DNA of 8,045 nt, taken from contig JAQUZG010000021.1 in assembly GCA_028691435.1 (NCBI GenBank), positions 1 through 8,045 of the forward strand, written 5' to 3'. Of the stretch, positions 1 to 5,537 are shown in pieces. The position numbers were made by a program, and so were the translations under genes. Under the pieces are notes generated by a model. That model saw only the letters and a list, made by a program, of their open reading frames with translations. It searched no databases and had not been told where the DNA came from. How positions within the stretch are numbered: the first letter of the stretch is position 1; each line of letters begins with the position of its first letter. The DNA is from Candidatus Iainarchaeum sp. (GTDB lineage: Archaea; Iainarchaeota; Iainarchaeia; Iainarchaeales; JAAZKV01).

Positions 1-368
1 TTGCTAAAATAAATGAAAAAACAGCTGATTTAGATGGAATGCAAGTTCCAGTTACAATTTCAATAAATGCTGATAAATCTTTTGATATACAAGTTGGTTT
101 ACCTCCAACAAGTGCATTAATTTGTAAAGAAGCAAGTGCTGCAAAAGGATCTGGTTCTCCAAAAGCAACAATGGTTGGAAATCTAACTGTTGAACAAGTA
201 AAAAAAGTTGCTCAAACAAAATATGATGTGTTGAATTCAAAAGATATGAAAAATGCTGTAAAAGAAATAATGGGTACATGTAATTCAATGGGAATTACTG
301 TTGAAGGTGTGAAAGGAAAAGCAGCAATCAAAATGCTTAACGAAGGCAAATTCGATTCTAGATTATAA
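1..368 (+). CDS. rpl11: Large ribosomal subunit protein uL11 (L11), 5'-truncated by window edge
   Basis: L11 binds the GTPase-associated region of 23S rRNA at the base of the L10-L12 stalk and takes part in translation-factor binding. The reading frame is already open at base 3, and 121 residues plus the stop are visible. They begin with AKINEKTADLDGMQVPV, which matches the archaeal L11 N-terminal domain, so the ATG at 39 is an internal methionine and not the start. Further family marks are GLPPTSALI, a KGSGSP linker, VGNLTVEQV and the C-terminal rRNA-binding part with IMGTCNSMGITVEG. Archaeal L11 proteins are usually about 160 residues, so roughly 40 are missing upstream. The gene is followed by its own hairpin and T-rich tract and by 270 bases before L1, so it is probably not cotranscribed with L1-L10-L12. 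Product identity is firm; the start and promoter lie outside the window. Confidence 0.96.
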   Translation, partial: AKINEKTADLDGMQVPVTISINADKSFDIQVGLPPTSALICKEASAAKGSGSPKATMVGNLTVEQVKKVAQTKYDVLNSKDMKNAVKEIMGTCNSMGITVEGVKGKAAIKMLNEGKFDSRL

Positions 369-410
369 ATTGATTAATTAATTTTAATCAATTTTTTATT
401 TTTTTTAATT
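367..410 (+). terminator. Hairpin plus T-rich tract after L11
   Basis: The arms AATTGATTAA (368-377) and TTAATCAATT (384-393) are perfect reverse complements, with one further A-T pair (367-394) and a six-base loop. T runs follow at 392-397 and 399-406, and T-rich sequence continues to about 436. Archaeal termination depends mainly on T tracts, so the hairpin may only protect the RNA 3' end. The position, starting in the L11 stop codon, fits transcript release. Confidence 0.65.
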
Positions 411-523
411 TTCTTTTATTTTTTTTACTTTTTTATCAATTATTTTTATTGTATTTTTTAATCAGTTTTTTATTTTACTAAAAAAAAATTATGTATAATA
501 TTTTGTGTATTGCGTCTAGAACA

Positions 524-531
524 TTTAAAAA
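524..531 (+). promoter_or_regulatory. Candidate TATA box of the L1-L10-L12 operon
   Basis: TTTAAAAA lies 115 bases before the L1 start codon in a region without genes. With the usual archaeal distance of about 25 bases from box centre to start, transcription would begin near 552-557 and leave a leader of about 80-87 bases that includes all three hairpins. A weaker alternative, TATAATA at 494-500, would start the RNA near 520-525. The call rests on motif and spacing only. Confidence 0.55.
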
Positions 532-563
532 CCTTTCATATTTTAGTTTATCTATTAAGTAGT

Positions 564-626
564 GCCTATTTTTAGGCCGCGAGAGAATTTAATTATTAAT
601 TGAATTCTTTCATACCGCTTAGGCGG
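564..626 (+). promoter_or_regulatory. Structured 5' leader of the L1 operon (three tandem hairpins)
   Basis: Three hairpins follow one another with three-base gaps. H1 is GCCTA (564-568) / TAGGC (573-577) with a TTTT loop. H2 pairs 581-594 with 598-611: 14 bp including two G-U pairs, with a three-base loop. H3 is CCGC (615-618) / GCGG (623-626) with a TTAG loop. The ribosome binding site begins two bases after H3. This is a GC-rich island in otherwise very AT-rich spacer. L1 is known in bacteria and several archaea to repress its own mRNA, so an autoregulatory leader is a reasonable guess, but I cannot match the helices to a known L1-binding fold. The alternative pairings are described in the findings. 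Confidence 0.6.
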
Positions 627-627
627 A

Positions 628-632
628 AGGTG
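628..632 (+). promoter_or_regulatory. Ribosome binding site that fixes the L1 start
   Basis: AGGTG, part of the archaeal GGAGGTGAT consensus, ends six bases before the ATG at 639. It selects that ATG over the in-frame TTG at 600 and GTG at 630. It directly follows hairpin H3, so leader folding could affect ribosome access. Confidence 0.7.
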
Positions 633-638
633 TTTACA

Positions 639-1295
639 ATGAAGAAAAGTGAAGCTGTAGAGGCTATTAAGAAAGCAAAAGAACTTTCAAAAAAGCGTAA
701 CTTCGTTCAAACAGTTGACATGATGATTAATTTCACAGGTCTTGATATGAAGAAACCGCAAAATCAAGTAAATTTGAAAGTAATTTTACCTAATTCTACT
801 GGAAAAGGTTCAGGAAAAATTGGGATTTTTGCAAAATCTGATGAATTCGTTTCATCAATCAAAGATAAAGTTAGTCTAGTTATTATGGACAAAGACATTG
901 AAGCTTTATCAAAAAACAAAATGAAAGTTGCAGAATTAATTGCATATGATGCATTGTTTGCTGAAGGATCAGTAATGTTAACAGTTGCTAAATTCTTAGG
1001 ACAACAATTAGCACCAAAAGGAAAAATGCCAAAACCTATAACAAACATTAATTCGTTTGATGAAGTTTTGTCAAAAACAAAAACACAAGTAACAATATCA
1101 AATAAAAAAGGAAAATTTATGCCTGTTGTTCACGTTGTTGTTGGAAAAGAAGATGGAGATGAAGAAAAAATTGCTGAGAACATGATTGTTGCTTCTGAAG
1201 CAGTTATGAATTCATTACCACAAAAGAAACAAAACATAAAAAATATTTATGTTAAAACAACAATGGGTGCTCCAGTTAAAGTGGGTGATCAATAA
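639..1295 (+). CDS. rpl1: Large ribosomal subunit protein uL1 (L1)
   Basis: L1 binds helices 76-78 of 23S rRNA and forms the mobile L1 stalk that handles deacylated tRNA at the E site. In many prokaryotes it also represses translation of its own mRNA. The 218-residue product has the usual archaeal length. It shows the N-terminal AIKKAKELSKKRNFVQT segment, a central GQQLAPKGKMPKPI motif (the conserved L1 GxxMPxP region) and a C-terminal VKTTMGAPVKV segment. The ATG at 639 is chosen because a ribosome binding site lies six bases upstream and because homologues begin at about this residue; starting at the TTG at 600 would add 13 residues unlike L1. The stop codon overlaps the L10 start by one base, so the two genes are probably translationally coupled. 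Confidence 0.96.
   Translation: MKKSEAVEAIKKAKELSKKRNFVQTVDMMINFTGLDMKKPQNQVNLKVILPNSTGKGSGKIGIFAKSDEFVSSIKDKVSLVIMDKDIEALSKNKMKVAELIAYDALFAEGSVMLTVAKFLGQQLAPKGKMPKPITNINSFDEVLSKTKTQVTISNKKGKFMPVVHVVVGKEDGDEEKIAENMIVASEAVMNSLPQKKQNIKNIYVKTTMGAPVKVGDQ
1284..1290 (+). promoter_or_regulatory. Ribosome binding site of L10 inside the L1 3' end
   Basis: GGTGATC is complementary to the conserved 3' end of archaeal 16S rRNA (GATCACCTCC) and ends four bases before the L10 ATG at 1295. It lies within the last codons of L1 (G-D-Q), which couples the two genes. Confidence 0.75.
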
Positions 1296-2110
1296 TGACT
1301 TCACATGATAGAAAATGGAAAGAAGCTAAAAAAGACTTAATTGTTAAATTAGCAAAAGAATATCCAGTAATAGCGGTTACACCACTAAAAGAATTACCTG
1401 CTAATATTATTTCTTCATTAAGAAAGAAATTAGCTCCAGAAGCGGTAATTGTTGTTGCAAAAACAAGAGTTGTTGCATTAGCACTTAAAGAATCTGGAAT
1501 TGATACATCAAAATTAGATCATTTAGTAACAGAAAGTATCGCAGTGATTTTTTCAAAGAAAAATCCTTTTGAATTGTTCTCTTTTATTAAAGCGAATAAA
1601 GGAAGTGCATTTGCAAAAGCTGGCGATATTGCTACATCAGATATACTTGTTCAAGCAGGTGACACTGGACTTCCTCCAGGACCAGCATTGTCAACATTAA
1701 AGGCAGCTGGACTTAAAGTGCAAGTTAAAGGTGCATCAATTGCAATACTTTCTGATAAAGTGGTTACACCTAAAGGAGATAAAGTTACTCAAGAAGTAGC
1801 TGATGTATTATCTAAATTAAATCTAAAGCCTATTAAAGTTGGAATGAAAGTTAATGGTGTTTTAGATAAAAAAGAAAATGAATTTTTCTCAGCAGAAATA
1901 TTAGATGTTGATGAAGAAGAATTATTCAATAAATTTGTTCTTGCATATCAAGAAGCATTAAATTTAAGTGTTAATGCAGAAATATATAATGATGCAAGTA
2001 CTGAATTAATTGTAATAAAAGCAGAAAGAGAAGCAAAAGCAGTTCAAGAAGCAACTGCTTCTCAAACTTCTACTGATTCTTTAGAAGCAAAAACAGAAGA
2101 ATCAAATTAA
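1295..2110 (+). CDS. rpl10: Large ribosomal subunit protein uL10 (L10, P0-like), short C-terminus
   Basis: L10 anchors the L12 dimers to the ribosome and so forms the stalk that recruits translation GTPases. The 271-residue protein has an rRNA-binding N-terminal domain (about 1-105, with KTRVVALAL around 56-64). It also has the archaeal/eukaryotic insertion domain (about 108-185, with AGDTGLPPGPAL at 121-132) and a helical L12-binding spine (about 208-252). The spine seems to hold only about two helix units, AYQEALNLSVNAEI and LIVIKAEREAKAV, where many archaeal L10 proteins have three. After residue 252 there is a Ser/Thr/Glu-rich end without the acidic stretch and GLGALFG-type tail often shared with L12. 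The stop is clean and L12 follows 26 bases later, so this looks like natural shortening and not a frameshift. The start overlaps the L1 stop (TAATG). Confidence 0.95.
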   Translation: MTSHDRKWKEAKKDLIVKLAKEYPVIAVTPLKELPANIISSLRKKLAPEAVIVVAKTRVVALALKESGIDTSKLDHLVTESIAVIFSKKNPFELFSFIKANKGSAFAKAGDIATSDILVQAGDTGLPPGPALSTLKAAGLKVQVKGASIAILSDKVVTPKGDKVTQEVADVLSKLNLKPIKVGMKVNGVLDKKENEFFSAEILDVDEEELFNKFVLAYQEALNLSVNAEIYNDASTELIVIKAEREAKAVQEATASQTSTDSLEAKTEESN

Positions 2111-2124
2111 AATTATGGGATTAT

Positions 2125-2131
2125 GAGGTGA
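2125..2131 (+). promoter_or_regulatory. Ribosome binding site that fixes the L12 start
   Basis: GAGGTGA ends five bases before the ATG at 2137. It overlaps an in-frame GTG at 2128, which is therefore part of the binding site and not a likely start codon. Confidence 0.8.
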
Positions 2132-2136
2132 ATGAA

Positions 2137-2430
2137 ATGGAATACGTATATGCAGCAATGTTACTTCACAAAGCTGGGAAGAGTATTGACGAAGCTGGAG
2201 TTGAAGGAATTTTAAAATCAGCAGGCGTTAGTTTCGATGCAATGAAAGTTAAAGCTATGGTAGCTTCAATAAAAAACATAAATATTGATGATGCTATTGC
2301 TAAAGCAGCAGTTGCTCCAGTAGCAGCTAGTGGCGCAAGTGCACCAGCAGCAAAAGAAGAAGTACCAGAAGTAGATACTAAAAAATCTGAAGAAGAAGCA
2401 GCCGCAGGTCTTGGCGCATTATTCGGATAG
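2137..2430 (+). CDS. rpl12: Large ribosomal subunit protein P1 (archaeal L12)
   Basis: Archaeal L12 forms dimers on the L10 spine, and its flexible acidic tail contacts translation GTPases. The 97-residue product starts MEYVYAAMLLHKAGK, the standard archaeal P1 start, and has a helical dimerisation domain to about residue 58. An Ala/Pro-rich hinge follows (58-73, VAPVAASGASAPAA), then an acidic tail with EVPEVD and SEEEAAA and the diagnostic end GLGALFG. The ATG at 2137 is preferred because it gives the conserved N-terminus and lies five bases after GAGGTGA. Last gene of the L1-L10-L12 operon, followed by a hairpin. As L10 lacks this tail here, L12 would supply all copies of the factor-recruiting motif in the stalk (inference). 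Confidence 0.97.
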   Translation: MEYVYAAMLLHKAGKSIDEAGVEGILKSAGVSFDAMKVKAMVASIKNINIDDAIAKAAVAPVAASGASAPAAKEEVPEVDTKKSEEEAAAGLGALFG

Positions 2431-2442
2431 ATGTTAACTAAT

Positions 2443-2480
2443 TAAAGAATGCAATCAAATGCATTCTTTATTATTTTAAC
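2443..2480 (+). terminator. Hairpin terminator of the L1-L10-L12 operon
   Basis: AAAGAATGCA (2444-2453) and TGCATTCTTT (2460-2469) are perfect reverse complements, extended by a T-A pair (2443-2470), with loop ATCAAA. T-rich sequence follows (TTATTTTAAC). The stem starts 13 bases after the L12 stop. It may end transcription or protect the 3' end of the operon mRNA. Confidence 0.7.
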
Positions 2481-2585
2481 AAACTAATTTTAAATTTAAA
2501 AAAATTAAATTTTAATAAAACCTTTATTTTTGTAAATTTTATTTTAATTAACCTAATTTATTTTTGACATATTCTTATTTGTTAT

Positions 2586-2593
2586 CTCTCGCG
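2586..2593 (+). promoter_or_regulatory. GC-rich octamer upstream of the protease promoter, possible operator
   Basis: CTCTCGCG lies nine bases upstream of the TATA box of the protease gene, just before the purine-rich region expected to act as the TFB recognition element. It is the exact reverse complement of CGCGAGAG at 578-585 in the L1 leader and stands out in very AT-rich spacer. A regulator site is possible but unproven. Confidence 0.25.
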
Positions 2594-2602
2594 CACAAAA
2601 GA

Positions 2603-2610
2603 TTATAAAT
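2603..2610 (+). promoter_or_regulatory. TATA box of the Lon-like protease gene, leaderless transcript
   Basis: TTATAAAT is centred about 24 bases before the ATG at 2631, and a purine-rich CAAAAGA element precedes it. At the usual archaeal spacing, transcription would begin at or next to the start codon. The sequence between box and ATG contains no ribosome binding site, which agrees with leaderless translation. Confidence 0.7.
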
Positions 2611-2630
2611 CTTTAATTCGTTTATTTATT

Positions 2631-5450
2631 ATGTTAAAAAATAATTTTAGTTTATTAAATTTTTTTATAATTTTAATCTCAATTCTATTTTTATCAAATT
2701 TTGTTTTTGCTGTTTTAAATAATGGTGAAATAAATATTTTTGCTGTTACTGATGAACAGATTGGTGTACCAGCTACATTAAGAGCATACACTATTGATGG
2801 GGATGGACAAGTTGCATTTATTACTTCAAAATCATTAGTTGGAAAGGATACTCAAACAACAGGGAATATTTCATTAAAAATTGCTCAAGAAAAAGCAAAT
2901 GTTTTGTTATCTAATAAAAGTTTAATTTATGATATTGTTGCTAATGCAAGTGAAGTTGATGGCCCTTCTGCTGGAGCAGCAATGGCTCTTTTATCTTATT
3001 CAATGCTTTCTGAAAAAAAATTGCCAAAAGAAGTAGGTATTACAGGGACAATTAATTCTGATGGTTCAATTGGTGCTGTTGGTGGGGTTTATCCAAAAGC
3101 AAAAGCTGCTGCAAATATTGGTATAAAACTTTTTATGATTCCAAAAGGAGAAGCACTTCAAGTTACAACTGAAAATAATCATGTTACTTCAATTAATCTA
3201 CTTTCTTATGGTCCTGAAAAACTTGGATTAAAAATTGTTGAAGTTTCAAATATTGATGAAGTTATAAATTATGCATATAGTGATTTTAACACTATTGAAG
3301 TAAATGCAAGTCAAGCATATTCAGGATTTACTCCTGATCCAATTAATTATTCTTCAAATTTATTTCCAATGGTTTTTATAACTGAAAAAACAATTGATCA
3401 AACAATAAAGGACATCAAAGAAGCAAAAAATTCGCTTGAAATTTCAACTCTTGATGAATCAAAACGAAGTGAATATTATCCATATTTAGGAATTGCTGAA
3501 AGAAACATTGAACTTGCAAAAATATATCTTGATCAAAATTATTTGTACTCTGCTGCAAATTATGCATTTAACGCAAGTGTAATCGCGAATACAATAAATG
3601 AAATTGCATTAGATCAATCAATTTTGTTAAATGGTTCAAGTGCAATAAAAGACAGAGTGACTTATTTAAGAAGTCAAATAACTGATTTTAAAAAGTACTT
3701 AAATTTCATACCTATAAATAATTATGAATGGATTGTTGGAAGTCAACAAAGACTTGCATATAGTGAAAATGCTTTAAATAAACTTAGTGATTTTGATTAT
3801 AATTCTATAAAAAATCTTTCTAATTCTGAAAAAGAAGATGTTTACTTTAATTTAATTTATGAATATTATTCTGCAAAGAATTGGTTTATGATTTCAAGAA
3901 ACTTCTATTCATATGCAAAAACTGATAAAGTTTTAAAAGAAGGAAAATATTCTACAGAATTTATTAATCAAGTTAAAAATGAAATTAATGATATAAATAA
4001 TCAAATTAATTCTTATCTACTTGGTGATTTAAATAGTTCACAATCTAATTCATCTTCTGATGGAATTGTTATTAGAACATTGCCAAATTTAACTGAAATA
4101 AATAGAAGATTAAATGCAGCTTTAATTTCAATAGATAATGGATTTTATTATGCTGCTCTTTTTGATACATATTTTTCAAAATCTTTTTTTGAATCGGACG
4201 TTAGATCAAATAGTCTGATTGATAAAAATAATTTAAATTCTCTTGCAAAAGACAATATAGATAAAACTAAATCTATTGAATCTATTTGGGCAAATCTTTA
4301 TAGGGATCATGCAATATTTTATTATCAAGATGCAAATTATGAATTAAGTCTTGGTCAAAAAGAATTAAGCAATAATTATTTATCAACAGTTCTTGATTTA
4401 ACTACTGTTTCATTAAATTTAGATTATGCAAATAAACTTATTTCAAAAGATATTTTAACAAACTTTGCAACATTAAAAACAATAACTATTAATGATTCTC
4501 TTTTTGATATAAATGCTTTTGATACAGATTATAAATCAAATAATTCAGTTAATCACATAACTATTCCAATGACTTGGGATAATAATTCAGTTATTGATGA
4601 TGATTCAAATCTTGGAATTGGTGTTTCAATAAATACTATCAAATCATTTAATGTTCCATTTTTTGCTCAAGTGTTAATTGCACTTTTAGCATTGGTTTTA
4701 GTTTTGATTTTTATTCTTTCAATTGGTTCAAAATCTACTGAAACTAACCACTTGTTAAAAAAGGAAAAATCAAAAAAAATCCACAAAGTGCTTTCAAATC
4801 TTGATAAAGCTGTTGTTTCTAAAAAAATTTCTTCTTCAGAATATATGCTTCTAAAAGAAAAATATACTTCACTTGACAATAATTTGAAAAAAGAAAACGA
4901 AGTTAAATCAAATATATTTTTAGATTTATTAACTAGTTTTAATCTTACTGAATCAAACAAATCTAAAACAGGAAAATTTGCATATGATGAAAATACTGAT
5001 TTAATTAAAGGTAAAGCTAAATCAGAGGTTTCTTTAAAATCAAAATTGGCTGTTCTTGAAAAAACAGTTAATGATTTAGAAAATCATTATTCTCAAGGAT
5101 TAATTTTGGATGAAGATTATGTTTCTCATTTTAATGATTTAGAAAGAGAAATTAAATCATTAAAAAATCAAATTAGTTTAACTGAAAAATCCTCTACTTT
5201 AAAAGTTGGATCTAATCAAACAAAATTTGCAAGAGTATTAAAAGATAAAAATTTGACTGACTCAAATTTATCTAATCTTAAAAAAACAAATGATGCTAAA
5301 TTATCTTCTCGACTAAGAGGATTGAGAGCAAAACTAGCTAAGTCTGAAAAAGTTAAAGGAACTAGTGAAAAAGTTGAAGAAGAAGAAAAAGAAGCAGAAG
5401 AAGAAAAAGCATCTAGAAAAAGACTGATTGAAGCTTCAAAGAGAAAATAA
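2631..5450 (+). CDS. Membrane-anchored Lon-like (S16) serine protease with helical domain and charged cytoplasmic tail
   Basis: This 939-residue protein is an exported relative of the Lon proteolytic domain without any AAA+ ATPase part, resembling the archaeal Lon-like family COG1750 (family named from memory). Residues 8-27 are a hydrophobic export signal ending FVFA. The protease domain spans about 32-215: VDGPSAGAA holds Ser113 and GGVYPKAKAA holds Lys156. The 43-residue gap equals that of the Lon dyad (Ser679/Lys722 in E. coli). Residues about 250-620 are mostly amphipathic helices rich in Tyr and Asn, with no domain I can name. A membrane span lies at about 677-698 (QVLIALLALVLVLIFILSI), followed by about 240 charged, coiled-coil-prone residues in the cytoplasm. 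The tail has two copies of an L-x8-I-x4-Y motif and ends in Glu and Lys/Arg clusters. Its substrate is unknown; membrane-protein quality control is a guess. The ATG at 2631 suits the leaderless promoter. Confidence 0.85.
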   Translation: MLKNNFSLLNFFIILISILFLSNFVFAVLNNGEINIFAVTDEQIGVPATLRAYTIDGDGQVAFITSKSLVGKDTQTTGNISLKIAQEKANVLLSNKSLIYDIVANASEVDGPSAGAAMALLSYSMLSEKKLPKEVGITGTINSDGSIGAVGGVYPKAKAAANIGIKLFMIPKGEALQVTTENNHVTSINLLSYGPEKLGLKIVEVSNIDEVINYAYSDFNTIEVNASQAYSGFTPDPINYSSNLFPMVFITEKTIDQTIKDIKEAKNSLEISTLDESKRSEYYPYLGIAERNIELAKIYLDQNYLYSAANYAFNASVIANTINEIALDQSILLNGSSAIKDRVTYLRSQITDFKKYLNFIPINNYEWIVGSQQRLAYSENALNKLSDFDYNSIKNLSNSEKEDVYFNLIYEYYSAKNWFMISRNFYSYAKTDKVLKEGKYSTEFINQVKNEINDINNQINSYLLGDLNSSQSNSSSDGIVIRTLPNLTEINRRLNAALISIDNGFYYAALFDTYFSKSFFESDVRSNSLIDKNNLNSLAKDNIDKTKSIESIWANLYRDHAIFYYQDANYELSLGQKELSNNYLSTVLDLTTVSLNLDYANKLISKDILTNFATLKTITINDSLFDINAFDTDYKSNNSVNHITIPMTWDNNSVIDDDSNLGIGVSINTIKSFNVPFFAQVLIALLALVLVLIFILSIGSKSTETNHLLKKEKSKKIHKVLSNLDKAVVSKKISSSEYMLLKEKYTSLDNNLKKENEVKSNIFLDLLTSFNLTESNKSKTGKFAYDENTDLIKGKAKSEVSLKSKLAVLEKTVNDLENHYSQGLILDEDYVSHFNDLEREIKSLKNQISLTEKSSTLKVGSNQTKFARVLKDKNLTDSNLSNLKKTNDAKLSSRLRGLRAKLAKSEKVKGTSEKVEEEEKEAEEEKASRKRLIEASKRK

Positions 5451-5490
5451 TTATTTAAGCTTTTTAAAAAGAATTTAAATATACTATTTT

Positions 5491-5527
5491 TTATTTTAAT
5501 AACTTTAATTAGTCTTTATTAAAATAA
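5491..5527. terminator. Shared inverted-repeat terminator between convergent genes
   Basis: TTATTTTAATAA (5491-5502) and TTATTAAAATAA (5516-5527) are perfect reverse complements around a 13-base spacer. The repeat fills most of the 87-base gap between the protease stop (5450) and the SMC stop (5538). T runs occur on the plus strand (5487-5492) and, for the minus strand, opposite A5466-5470. The element could serve both transcripts. A small palindrome, CTTTTTAAAAAG, lies at 5460-5471. Confidence 0.55.
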
Positions 5528-5537
5528 GTTAATTTAT

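Noticed and set aside
52..288. Minus-strand open frames opposite L11, L1 and the protease tail
   Set aside because: Each is antisense to a clearly conserved protein and has low-complexity Leu/Phe-rich composition; no ribosome binding site or promoter supports them.
369..563. A CRISPR array, tRNA or other RNA gene in the spacer after L11
   Set aside because: No regularly spaced repeats and no cloverleaf-like or GC-rich fold before 564; the stretch is A/T-rich and holds only the terminator and promoter signals listed.
600..638. TTG at 600 as an upstream start for L1, adding 13 residues
   Set aside because: The added residues do not resemble L1, the TTG lies in the leader hairpin H2, and a good ribosome binding site points to the ATG at 639.
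648..707. L1 autoregulatory site inside the L1 coding start, as in Methanococcus mRNA
   Set aside because: AGTGAAG (648-654) can pair with CTTCGTT (701-707) and a short GCU/AGC helix fits inside. However, the stems include two G-U pairs and the connecting-loop lengths do not match the known site as I remember it. Too weak to annotate.
2128..2136. GTG at 2128 as the L12 start
   Set aside because: The GTG is part of the GAGGTGA ribosome binding site; starting at 2137 gives the conserved MEYVYAA N-terminus.
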